From the NCBI GenBank assembly GCA_000998135.1, contig LCCV01000007.1, positions 1 to 48,368 of the forward strand: a DNA stretch of 48,368 nt, written 5' to 3'. The position numbers were made by a program, and so were the translations under genes. The notes under the pieces were generated by a model. It worked only from the letters and a program-made list of their open reading frames with translations. It was not told the DNA's origin and searched no databases. The stretch is from Parcubacteria group bacterium GW2011_GWA2_42_14 (GTDB lineage Bacteria; Patescibacteriota; Minisyncoccia; Sungbacterales; GWA2-42-14). Within the stretch, counting starts at the first letter, position 1; every line of letters begins with the position of its first letter. This document shows, in pieces, positions 16,979-26,025 of this stretch.

Positions 16979-18229
16979 TTATAAATAGTCCATCGGGTCT
17001 ATAGAACCCCCATATGGCATCGGTCCGCAAACTCTGCTTTGCTTAACTTCAACCGTGCGCGAATCATAAACCGTAAAATGAACGTGTGAACCCGTAGTAA
17101 GGCCGGACCTGCCCATATATCCGATGAGCTGTCCTTTTTCCAATCTGTCACCCACGCCAACCTTTATTAACGATAAATGTGTATAAAAAGTCGCAAGATT
17201 ATTTTCGTGGTCAACTAAAACATATTTTCCGTAAGCGCCTCGCGGGCAATAGTTATCCGTATTTCCGATATAAATCACTTTTCCTGGATACGCCGACACA
17301 ATCGGAGTTCCATAAACATTGGCAATATCAATGCCGTTATGGAATTTATAAAAATCCGAACGCACGGCAAAAGAAGTTCTTCCGTAAAACTGCGAAATCC
17401 TGCCATCTGCGGGCTGGTTGAAAAATCCTTTTATTGAGAGCGGCAACGATGATGGGTCAATTAAAACACGTAATCTATCTTCAAGCTCTTCCAATTCCTT
17501 AAGGATTTCTTCTTCTTTGGCCTCGGTTTTTTTAAGCAGCTGCTGATACAATTTCTCCTGATTTTTGGTGGAGGTTAGAATCTGCGTTTTTTCTTTTTGT
17601 TGTACCGCTTGAAGCACTTTTTTATCGCCCAAAACACCCTGCAGGCCCGCCAACTCATTCTTTTTATCCTCTTCGCTTGTTTTTTTTGATTCCAGTTCAG
17701 CTTTTAAAGATTTCAATCCGGAAAGATATTCTTTGAATTTATTCTGAATCAGGGTAAACTCGTTAAATCTTGTCAAAAGCGAGGAAAGCGAAGAATTTTT
17801 TATGAACATCGCATAATAACCTTCCTTATCTTTTTCATAAATAAGCCGAAAAATTCCGGCCATCCCCTGTTTTCCTGATAAAATTTCATTCTCCTTGGCC
17901 GAAATTTCTTCCCGCAACACTTTAATTTCAAGATTGGCTCTGGCAATTTTTGCTTCGTTAATTCTTACTTCCGAATTTATATTTTTAATGCTTTTTTCAA
18001 TAGACGCTACTTGATTGGCCAGTGTTTTAGACGTTTTTTGCGTTTCAGTAATGCTTTGCTTGAACTGTTTTTCCTGTTCTTCAAGTTTTTGAATTTCCTG
18101 GTTTTTAGCCTCAATTTCTTTTTTTAAATCATCTATGGTGGAAGCTCCGGCTTTAAAATAAAAAGCCGTAAAAACCATCAAAATAATGGCGGTAAACGGG
18201 ATAAATCTTTTTTTTAAAACGGGCCTCAT
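16979..18229 (-). CDS. EnvC-like murein hydrolase activator: coiled coil + M23 peptidase
   Basis: Long coiled coil; FHNGIDIANVYGTPIVSAYPGKV, HVHFTVYD. Confidence 0.93.
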   Translation of the reverse strand: MRPVLKKRFIPFTAIILMVFTAFYFKAGASTIDDLKKEIEAKNQEIQKLEEQEKQFKQSITETQKTSKTLANQVASIEKSIKNINSEVRINEAKIARANLEIKVLREEISAKENEILSGKQGMAGIFRLIYEKDKEGYYAMFIKNSSLSSLLTRFNEFTLIQNKFKEYLSGLKSLKAELESKKTSEEDKKNELAGLQGVLGDKKVLQAVQQKEKTQILTSTKNQEKLYQQLLKKTEAKEEEILKELEELEDRLRVLIDPSSLPLSIKGFFNQPADGRISQFYGRTSFAVRSDFYKFHNGIDIANVYGTPIVSAYPGKVIYIGNTDNYCPRGAYGKYVLVDHENNLATFYTHLSLIKVGVGDRLEKGQLIGYMGRSGLTTGSHVHFTVYDSRTVEVKQSRVCGPMPYGGSIDPMDYL

Positions 18230-18495
18230 ACAATGATTATAACAAAAATTACCAAAAAATAATAACCCTTACCGCAAATGGTACGATACCAGACAAGCCG
18301 TCTAAAACCGCAAAATCCTATTTTAAATATTAAGTTAAACTTTATATGGCTTTAGCGTTAATGCTTACGATATATGCGAGATTTGTCATATTATAATTTC
18401 ATAATATATCCTTATCAGGGTTTCCATACTAATATGCCTAGGCATATAATGGAAATCTTAATAATTAATAAAATAGCGTTATTTCATAAACGCAT

Positions 18496-20022
18496 TCATC
18501 CTGTAATTTTTCTAGTTGCGGTTTTTAATTTTTTTAAAGATTCTTCCTTTCCCAAAATTTCCATAATTTCAAACGGACTCGGAGACGCTTTTTTGCCGGT
18601 TAAAGCGACCCGCAAGGGCCACAAAATTTCACCTTTATCCCCTTCCCCTATTTCCTCTAAAAATATCTTTTCTATTTCAATTTTTGACTTTAAACTTTTA
18701 ACTTTTAACTTGATTATTTCTTCCGCGCGTTTTAATGCCGCTAATACCTTCTCATCATTCATATCTTTCCATCTGAGCAGGCCTTTGTTATAAGCAGGGG
18801 CGCGGAAAAAATAATCAGTCCTCTCCCCTATCTCGGACAGCTTCTTTAATCTCGGCTGTTCCAATGCCAAAACTTTTTTAAGATAATCGTTTGTGATTTG
18901 TGATTTGTGATTTGTGATTTGAAGCAAGCCGCTTTCTTTTAAAAATGGCATGGTCAATTCCGCAAGTTCTGAAAGCGGCTTACGACGAATATATTCTCCA
19001 TTCATCCAATCAAGTTTCTGGATATCAAAAATAGCTCCTGCTTTTTGGACATTTTCAATTGAAAATTCTTGAATAAGTTCTTCTTTGGTAAATATTTCTT
19101 TATCCGTACCGGGATTCCAGCCAACAAGCGCCATAAAATTAAAAAGTGCTTCCGGCAGGTATCCCTGTTCCCGATATTCATCAACCGATGTCGCGCCGTG
19201 TCGTTTGGAAAGTTTTGAACAGTCGGGACCAAGAATAAGCGGCAGATGCGCATATCTCCAAGGCGGTACAATATCGCCGAACTCATTAGTTGTAGTCCAA
19301 CCCAGGGCTTCTGCTATAAGCAACTGTTTGGGCGTATTTGGAATATGATCTTCTCCCCTGATGACATGAGTTATCGCCATCTCGTGGTCATCCACAACGA
19401 CCGCGAAATTATAGAGCGGTGTTTCAAGATTTTTTGCTATTGAAAAATCACCAAGCAGTCCTGTAAAAAAATGAACTTGATTTCGAATTAAATCCTGAAA
19501 GGTAATTTGATGATTTGACGGTTCCGTTGGAATTTTAAATCTAATAATGGCGGATTGACCAGCCGCCTTTTTTGTTTCTGCTTCGCTTTGTGGCATATCG
19601 CGAAATGAGCATAAGTGAAAAAGCGGCAATTTCATGCTCATTTGCTCTTTCGCTTCGAACTTGAGCTCTTGCTCAGAATGAAAACAATAAAATGCCCTAC
19701 CTTCATCCAAGAGTTTTTTAATATATTTTTTATACGACGCGGTTCGTTCACTTTGTCTGTATGGCGCATGGGGACCGCCCGCCTCGGGACCTTCATCAGC
19801 ATTAATGCCGAGCCACTGCAATCCCTCCAAAATATTTTTTTCAAATACCTTATCAGAGCGTTCAATATCAGTATCTTCAATGCGTAATATGAATTTCCCG
19901 CCGTATTTTTTTGCGAATAAATAATTAAATAGGGCGGCTCTTGCTGTGCCTATGTGTAAATTACCGGTAGGACTTGGCGCAATACGGCAACGAACACCGC
20001 CTGGTTTGATAAATAACGGCAT
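18496..20022 (-). CDS. gltX: Glutamyl-tRNA synthetase
   Basis: RIAPSPTGNLHIGTARAALFNYLFAKK, KLSKRHGA. Confidence 0.96.
   Translation of the reverse strand: MPLFIKPGGVRCRIAPSPTGNLHIGTARAALFNYLFAKKYGGKFILRIEDTDIERSDKVFEKNILEGLQWLGINADEGPEAGGPHAPYRQSERTASYKKYIKKLLDEGRAFYCFHSEQELKFEAKEQMSMKLPLFHLCSFRDMPQSEAETKKAAGQSAIIRFKIPTEPSNHQITFQDLIRNQVHFFTGLLGDFSIAKNLETPLYNFAVVVDDHEMAITHVIRGEDHIPNTPKQLLIAEALGWTTTNEFGDIVPPWRYAHLPLILGPDCSKLSKRHGATSVDEYREQGYLPEALFNFMALVGWNPGTDKEIFTKEELIQEFSIENVQKAGAIFDIQKLDWMNGEYIRRKPLSELAELTMPFLKESGLLQITNHKSQITNDYLKKVLALEQPRLKKLSEIGERTDYFFRAPAYNKGLLRWKDMNDEKVLAALKRAEEIIKLKVKSLKSKIEIEKIFLEEIGEGDKGEILWPLRVALTGKKASPSPFEIMEILGKEESLKKLKTATRKITG
18682..18709. repeat. In-frame heptamer array in gltX
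   Basis: ttttgac tttaaac ttttaac ttttaac; encodes IKLKVKSLKSKIE. Confidence 0.75.
18892..18919. repeat. In-frame perfect heptamer array (TGTGATT x4) in gltX
   Basis: tgtgatt tgtgatt tgtgatt tgtgatt; encodes QITNHKSQITND. Confidence 0.92.
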
Positions 20023-20182
20023 GAATCATGAACCCCATTACAACCAAAATGGCGCTAACTATCTGATTGTAACGGGTAAGTAATTAAAAAATAATTATAA
20101 TAATTATTACAAATTGGTTGTAACGGGGTGAATCATGAATCATTGTAACCTTGTATAATGTTACATGTTTCAAGTTTCATGT
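20020..20182. repeat. Family B array with a nested inner palindrome, murG/gltX spacer
   Basis: catgaatcatgaa ccccattacaaccaa...ttggttgtaacgggg tgaatcatgaatcattgtaacc...tgttacatgtttcaagtttcatgttta. Confidence 0.85.
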
Positions 20183-21303
20183 TTATAATGTAGTCCCAGT
20201 TTAATTATCTCCCTGGCAATGATTTCTGAAGCGTCAATCCTGGAAAATTTTTGAGCGGATTCCATCATTTTTTTTTGAATATCAGGATGCTCAAATATTT
20301 TTTCAATATCATTCAGTAAAAGATGCGGGGATAAATTATCTTCTTCAATTACCGTACAGCTTCCGGTTTTAGCGTATTCATAAGAATTTTCCCTTTGATG
20401 ATTTTGCGCGGAATTTGAAAGCGGTATGAGTATTGACGGCTTTTGCATCGCGGCAATTTCAAAAATAGAAGAAGACCCCGCCCTTGAAACAATAAGATTG
20501 GAAACGGCGTAAATCTCACGAATCCTGTCTTCGGACAAAAAATCAAAAAGATGATATTTTTCTTTTCCCATTCTTTCTAAAAGCACCGAGGTTTCTTCCG
20601 CTACGGCTTTATAATTTTTCTTGCCAGCCTGATGAATAACCTCATATTTTTTAATAAGCTGGGGAAGTATGCCGATGACCGCGTTATTTAGATTCTCGGA
20701 ACCCTGGGAACCGCCGTTGAAAAATATGATTGGGTCGCCGGAAAATACTGATATATTCATTTTTGCCTCCGCCGCGTTCGCTCCGAGCAATTTTTTTCTT
20801 ATGGGGTTTCCGGACACAACTGTTTTTTCCGGAGAGAAAAATTTCACCGATACCCCAAAAGCAACGGCAATGCGTTTGGCAAATTTTGCCGACCATTTAT
20901 TGACAATGCCCGGCACCGCGTCCGATTCATGAATAATGACCGGTATCCGGTAAAGCCTCGCGGTAAACAAAACCGGAAACGCGCCGAAGCCGCCCTTGGA
21001 AAAAATTACATCAGGCAAAATTACAAATAACTTCCAGAATGCCCGCAGGATTCCGAAAAACGTCTTAAAGAGGTCGGTTATATTATAGAAAGAAACATAT
21101 CTCCTGATTTTTCCGGTTGCCAGAGGATAATAAATTATCCCTTCCTTTTTCAGGTCTTCTTCTCCAATAAAAATCGGCCCTATATAAAATAGCTTTAGGT
21201 CAACGATTTTTTCTTCTTCGGCTATTTTTTTTAATTCTCTGGCAACGGCAATAATCGGATAAAAGTGTCCTCCGGAACCGCCGCCGGTAAATAGAATTCT
21301 CAT
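20170..21303 (-). CDS. murG: UDP-N-acetylglucosamine--N-acetylmuramyl-(pentapeptide) pyrophosphoryl-undecaprenol GlcNAc transferase
   Basis: MRILFTGGGSGGHFYPIIAVARELK; NGGSQGSENLN; SRAGSSSIFEIA. Confidence 0.96.
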   Translation of the reverse strand: MRILFTGGGSGGHFYPIIAVARELKKIAEEEKIVDLKLFYIGPIFIGEEDLKKEGIIYYPLATGKIRRYVSFYNITDLFKTFFGILRAFWKLFVILPDVIFSKGGFGAFPVLFTARLYRIPVIIHESDAVPGIVNKWSAKFAKRIAVAFGVSVKFFSPEKTVVSGNPIRKKLLGANAAEAKMNISVFSGDPIIFFNGGSQGSENLNNAVIGILPQLIKKYEVIHQAGKKNYKAVAEETSVLLERMGKEKYHLFDFLSEDRIREIYAVSNLIVSRAGSSSIFEIAAMQKPSILIPLSNSAQNHQRENSYEYAKTGSCTVIEEDNLSPHLLLNDIEKIFEHPDIQKKMMESAQKFSRIDASEIIAREIIKLGLHYKHET

Positions 21304-21374
21304 GAATCATGAATCATGAATCATGAATCATTGTAACCTTATATAATGTTACATGTTTCAAGTTTCATGTTTTA
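21301..21374. repeat. Family B heptamer array filling the whole ftsW/murG spacer
   Basis: catgaat x4 ... tgttaca tgtttca agtttca tgtttta. Confidence 0.92.
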
Positions 21375-22454
21375 TGAATGTTTTGAAATATTAAGCAACA
21401 CTCCCACGCTTGCCAGATTTATAATCATGGCAGAGCCGCCATAGCTTATAAACGGAAGCGGTATGCCCGTAAGGGGCAGAAGACCGGAGATGGCCGCGAT
21501 ATTTATAGTCGCCTGGGACACTATTCCGGCGGTCAGCCCGAAACCAAGCAGCATTCCGAAAAAATCCGGAGATTTTTTGGAAATATATATTCCTCTCCAT
21601 AAAAACGCGGACAAAAACGCCAAAAAAATCAAAGTTCCCAAAAAACCGGTTTCTTCTCCTAAAACCGCGAAAATCGAATCCCCTATCGATTCCGGAAGAT
21701 AATTATATTTTTGTATCCCTTTTCCCAGCCCTCTTCCCAATATTCCGCCCGAACCCAAAGCTATGAATGACTGATTTATCTGATATCCGGAACCCATAAA
21801 ATTCTGATTCTGATTTAAAAAAGTTTTTATTCGTTCCGTTCTGTACGGAGCCGCCTGAACGATGAAATATAAAGCGACCAGACCAAGCATAAACAAGGAC
21901 AAAAGCTGGCTTATTTTTCCACCCCCTATAAAATACAAAAAACAGCTTGTTATAAAAATCACGCCAAGAGTGCCGATGTCCGGCTGCAAAATAAGTAAAA
22001 TGGAAACAAGCCCGATAATAATCACAAAAGGCACGAACATCCTGTTTAAGGATTTCTCCTCTAGTTTTCTGGTATTTAACCAGCTTGCCAAATATACGAT
22101 TAGAGAAAATTTCAAAATTTCTGCAGGTTGGATTGTAATAAAATAAAGGTTTATCCAGCGTTTGGCCCCGCCGTGTTCAAACCCTATTTTAGGCAAAAAA
22201 ACAAGAGATAAAAGAATTAGGGAAAAAATCAGAAGTGGCAGCGCTATTTTTTTCCAAAACCCGAATGGAATCGCCTGTGCCGCGAACGCCGCGGCAATTC
22301 CGATAAAAACGTAAATTAAATGGCGCATCGTATAAGCGTAAGTAATGCCGAAATTCTTTTGAGAAATTGCAAGCGATGCCGATGATAGTATAAAAATACC
22401 CGTCAAAATCAGAATAGCAGTAATAAATAATAATGGTTGGTCAACCTTAGACAT
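21372..22454 (-). CDS. ftsW: FtsW/RodA/SpoVE-family SEDS glycosyltransferase
   Basis: Multi-TM; WLQPAEILK-like QPAEILKFSLI, ILQPDIGTLGV, GLTAGIVSQATINIAAISGLLPLTGIPLPFISYGGSA. Confidence 0.95.
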   Translation of the reverse strand: MSKVDQPLLFITAILILTGIFILSSASLAISQKNFGITYAYTMRHLIYVFIGIAAAFAAQAIPFGFWKKIALPLLIFSLILLSLVFLPKIGFEHGGAKRWINLYFITIQPAEILKFSLIVYLASWLNTRKLEEKSLNRMFVPFVIIIGLVSILLILQPDIGTLGVIFITSCFLYFIGGGKISQLLSLFMLGLVALYFIVQAAPYRTERIKTFLNQNQNFMGSGYQINQSFIALGSGGILGRGLGKGIQKYNYLPESIGDSIFAVLGEETGFLGTLIFLAFLSAFLWRGIYISKKSPDFFGMLLGFGLTAGIVSQATINIAAISGLLPLTGIPLPFISYGGSAMIINLASVGVLLNISKHS

Positions 22455-22525
22455 TTATCATGAATCATGAATCGTGAATCATTTTAATAATGTTTCAAGT
22501 TTCATGTTTTATGTTTTATTTTCAT
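22452..22525. repeat. Family B heptamer array, murD/ftsW spacer
   Basis: catttatcatgaatcatgaatcgtgaatcattttaataatgtttcaagtttcatgttttatgttttattt. Confidence 0.85.
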
Positions 22526-23911
22526 AACTTCTTTCTCAAACTGCTCTCCTCTGTCAAACTCGTTTTGAAACAACCCGAAACTTGCTGCTCCCGGAGATAA
22601 AATCACCACATCGCCCATCTTTGCATTGCTATAAGCAATTCTAACCACTTCTTTCATTGATGAAACCTCAAACATTTTGAAATTAGTTTGTTTGGAAATT
22701 GAGTTGGAAGCAAATGTCTTTGCTTCCGACGGGTGAAGCCCGGGAATTCGCCGATAAGGCAAATTTTGGAAATTGGAAATTAGTTTTTTGGTTGCATCTC
22801 CCGGCAAAAGTATCAATACGCCCGCCAGTTTTTTTATCTCCCGCGCCATTTCCCCAAAATCAAGTTTTTTATCCGTTCCTCCGGCTATTAAAATTATCTT
22901 TCCTCTCTTCACCGGCTTAATTGAATTCAGCGCTAAAACTGCGGCATCCGGCATAGTCGCGGTTGTATCATTATAATACGATACTCCGTTAATTTCGGCA
23001 ATTTTTTCCTGTCTTCCCGGAAGGCCCTTAAAGGCTGAAATACTCTTTTTAATAAGGTGTTCTGCAACCCCGCAAAGTTTAGCAACCGCCGTTGCCATTC
23101 CTATATTTCCCGCGATAGCGAAGTCCGACTTCGCTAGAATTCTTATCGAATAAATAATTCTTGGTTTCGCCTTTTTTAAAAAACTGCGAAGAAAGATTTT
23201 AGCATCTTTGTTAATAATCAGATAATCCCCGCTTTTTTGAAATTTAAAAATCAGCGCTTTGGCTTTGGCATAAGCAGTAAAATTTTTATAACGATTAAGG
23301 TGTTCTTTTAAGATATTGGTTATAACAGCAATATGCGGACTTTTTTTATGCCGGGCCAATCCCTCCAATTGCCAACTTGATAATTCCAGCACAATTTTAG
23401 TTGTTGGTTTTATCCTGTCGACGTAATCCAAGGGCGATTTGCCGATATTTCCGGCAAATATCGCGTCTTTATATTTTCGTTTCAATATATTATAAATTAA
23501 AGCCGCGGTTGTTGATTTCCCCTTGGAACCGGTAACGCCGATTATCGGCGCCGGGCAACGCGCAAAAAATATTCCTATATCGGTGTCTATCGGAATTTTA
23601 TTTTTTACGGCATAAGCCAAAAATGGCGAATTGTCAGGAACGCCCGGCCCTTGAATGACTAAATCGGCGTCTTTAAAATCATTTTTTCTATGGCGCCCCA
23701 ATATAAACCTAAGCCGGCCGCATTTTTTTCCGCATTCTTTTTTAAATACCAAAAGTTTTTTTATTGACGGCCAAAGTTCTTTTTTTGATTTAAGGTCGGT
23801 AACCAAAACATCCGCCCCCCTCCGCAAAAAAAAGCGCGTTGTCCCGGCACCGCCATCATTAAGACCCAAACCCATTATCACGATTTTCTTATTGCGGAAA
23901 TCTTGACTCAT
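22502..23911 (-). CDS. murD: UDP-N-acetylmuramoylalanine--D-glutamate ligase
   Basis: GVTGSKGKSTTAALIYNIL, ELSSWQLEGL, NDTTATMPDAAVLALNS. Confidence 0.95.
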   Translation of the reverse strand: MSQDFRNKKIVIMGLGLNDGGAGTTRFFLRRGADVLVTDLKSKKELWPSIKKLLVFKKECGKKCGRLRFILGRHRKNDFKDADLVIQGPGVPDNSPFLAYAVKNKIPIDTDIGIFFARCPAPIIGVTGSKGKSTTAALIYNILKRKYKDAIFAGNIGKSPLDYVDRIKPTTKIVLELSSWQLEGLARHKKSPHIAVITNILKEHLNRYKNFTAYAKAKALIFKFQKSGDYLIINKDAKIFLRSFLKKAKPRIIYSIRILAKSDFAIAGNIGMATAVAKLCGVAEHLIKKSISAFKGLPGRQEKIAEINGVSYYNDTTATMPDAAVLALNSIKPVKRGKIILIAGGTDKKLDFGEMAREIKKLAGVLILLPGDATKKLISNFQNLPYRRIPGLHPSEAKTFASNSISKQTNFKMFEVSSMKEVVRIAYSNAKMGDVVILSPGAASFGLFQNEFDRGEQFEKEVMKIKHKT

Positions 23912-23970
23912 ATTATAAATTATGATAATATTACAAATACCAATAAAACCTTTATTCCGGAGGTAATTAA

Positions 23971-24186
23971 ATGTTAAGCGACGGCCTCACATCCAAAACC
24001 GCACTAATTGCGAAAAGAAACGAGATTCTAGAACTCAAAGAATTGGTTTCAAAAACGCTTGAAAAATGGACGGCTTCAGCCGAAGAATCCGCAAGAAACA
24101 ATCAGCCGTACAACCATCAAGTTCTTTATACAATCAAAAAAGAACTAAATAAATTATTTGAAGAAGAGCTAAAAAAATTGCAGTAA
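23971..24186 (+). CDS. Hypothetical 71-aa protein
   Basis: Good Shine-Dalgarno (ggaggtaatta) before ATG; followed by a terminator. Confidence 0.7.
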   Translation: MLSDGLTSKTALIAKRNEILELKELVSKTLEKWTASAEESARNNQPYNHQVLYTIKKELNKLFEEELKKLQ

Positions 24187-24187
24187 G

Positions 24188-24210
24188 GGGCCGAAATCGG
24201 CCTTTTTTCT
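24188..24210 (+). terminator. Rho-independent terminator
   Basis: gggccgaaatcggccttttttct. Confidence 0.8.
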
Positions 24211-24224
24211 TTCAGGCGCGAAAA

Positions 24225-24345
24225 ACTGTTCAAAAAGCCAAAAAGTTATTCCCTGAGCATGTCAAAGAGTAACTTTTTGGCTTATGTTTACAGGCCTTAG
24301 ACAAGCTCAGTCAATATAATTGGGGTTTCCATACGGTCTATTGCT
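24225..24345. repeat. Family D hairpin element, second copy
   Basis: gccaaaaagttattccctgagcatgtcaaagagtaactttttggctta. Confidence 0.75.
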
Positions 24346-25918
24346 ATTTTTTCAATACCTTTCCGGCTTTTATTCCGGTCAATTCACCATTTTTCATCGC
24401 GATTTTCCCATTCACAATAACCCAATCTATTCCGCTTGAATATTTGTAGGGATTCGTATAAGTGGAATTATCGGCAAGACTGTCCGGAGATAAAACAACT
24501 ATGTCCGCGTAATATTTTTTGGCAATCATCCCCCTGTTTTTTAACCCAATTACCTGGGCCGGTCGCGATGAAACTTTTTGAATGGCTTCTTCCCACGTTA
24601 ATTTGCGAAGCACTTTTACAAAATGGTGGAGAAAATGAACGAAAGTTCCGAAAGAGCGCGGATGAACCAGCATCCCGCTTTTTTGGTGTTCCGTGCTGTA
24701 ACCGGCGCCGTCGGAAGCAATGGAGGACTCCGGATACAAAACCAGTTTCATAAGATTTCTTCCGGAAAGATTTTTGTTAAAAATAGAAACCCTGCCTTCA
24801 TTTACAATAAGCAGTTCGGCAATGGTTTCCTCCGGCGACAAATTGGCTGATTTGGCAATTTCGGCAATAGATTTGCCCACACCTGAAACATCTTTGGCCG
24901 AAGCTAAGATGATTCTATTATAATGGAGCGTGGCTCTTTGCATATCAATTACAATTTTGGCAAACATATCCGGCGACTTAAGGCGTTCAAAAATTTTTAC
25001 AAATCCGCCCTCGCGCGCCCAACGGGGCAACAATTGGTATAAATGAGAACCGGTCCTTAAATATGGGAATACATCAAATGTTATTAAAATTCCGTCATTT
25101 CTGGCGTTTTTAATCATATCAATGGCTGCTGTTATATACTGCCATTCTTTCCTGCCTATGGCCTTAAGATGCGAAATTAAAACCGGCACCTCGGCTTCTC
25201 TGCCTATTTTTATTGTTTCATTGATGGCGGCTAAAAGTCCCTCCCGCCCTTCGGACCTCAAATGCGTTTTATAAACTCCTCCGTAATTTTTTACCACTCG
25301 CACAAAATTTATAACTTCGTCGGCCGTAGCTGGCTGTTCATGCGAATATCCCAGGCCGGTTGACAGGCCAAAAGCGCCCGCCTTCATTGATTCTTCCGTA
25401 AAAAGTTTTATCTTTTCTATTTCTTCAAGATTCAAAGGGCGGATTGCTTCACCTATTACCCCGCGTCTCATTGTTCCGTGGCCTACCAGCGTCCCGAAAT
25501 TTACCCCGAGAGGCATCTTTGACATTTCCTCAAAAAATTCTTTAGTCGTTGCCCAATTGATATTTATTTTTGAAATATCGGTCCATTTCTGAATGGATTT
25601 AATCGCGTCCGGATGCACCAAGGGCGCCAATGAAGATCCGCAGTTTCCGCCGATAATGGTGGTAACGCCCTGGGACAACAAGCTTTCCTGCCCCGGATAA
25701 TCAAACAAGGTCCAAGATGTGTCCGAATGCGAAGTTATATCCACAAAACCGGGAACAACGAATTTTTCCTTGGCGTCAATTACGGTTTTCCCGTTTTTTT
25801 CCGGAATTCCCACGCTTATTTCGGAAATTTTATCTCCGGAAATTCCGACATCTTTAAGAGCCGGAGAAACGCCGGTGCCATCAATAACTAACCCGTTTTT
25901 TATAAGAATATCGTACAT
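24344..25918 (-). CDS. N-acyl-D-amino-acid deacylase / D-aminoacylase-like amidohydrolase
   Basis: VPGFVDITSHSD, GGNCGSSLAPL, YKTHLRSEGREG, LISHLKAIGRKEW, SDGAGYS. Confidence 0.88.
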   Translation of the reverse strand: MYDILIKNGLVIDGTGVSPALKDVGISGDKISEISVGIPEKNGKTVIDAKEKFVVPGFVDITSHSDTSWTLFDYPGQESLLSQGVTTIIGGNCGSSLAPLVHPDAIKSIQKWTDISKININWATTKEFFEEMSKMPLGVNFGTLVGHGTMRRGVIGEAIRPLNLEEIEKIKLFTEESMKAGAFGLSTGLGYSHEQPATADEVINFVRVVKNYGGVYKTHLRSEGREGLLAAINETIKIGREAEVPVLISHLKAIGRKEWQYITAAIDMIKNARNDGILITFDVFPYLRTGSHLYQLLPRWAREGGFVKIFERLKSPDMFAKIVIDMQRATLHYNRIILASAKDVSGVGKSIAEIAKSANLSPEETIAELLIVNEGRVSIFNKNLSGRNLMKLVLYPESSIASDGAGYSTEHQKSGMLVHPRSFGTFVHFLHHFVKVLRKLTWEEAIQKVSSRPAQVIGLKNRGMIAKKYYADIVVLSPDSLADNSTYTNPYKYSSGIDWVIVNGKIAMKNGELTGIKAGKVLKK

Positions 25919-26025
25919 AATTCAATTATAAATTATCAACAATAAATAGCAAATCCTCCTTTTTCAACCATCACCCAAGTTTTAATTAGGGTATTAATGA
26001 TAAAATAACAAATAAATTATCTCGG

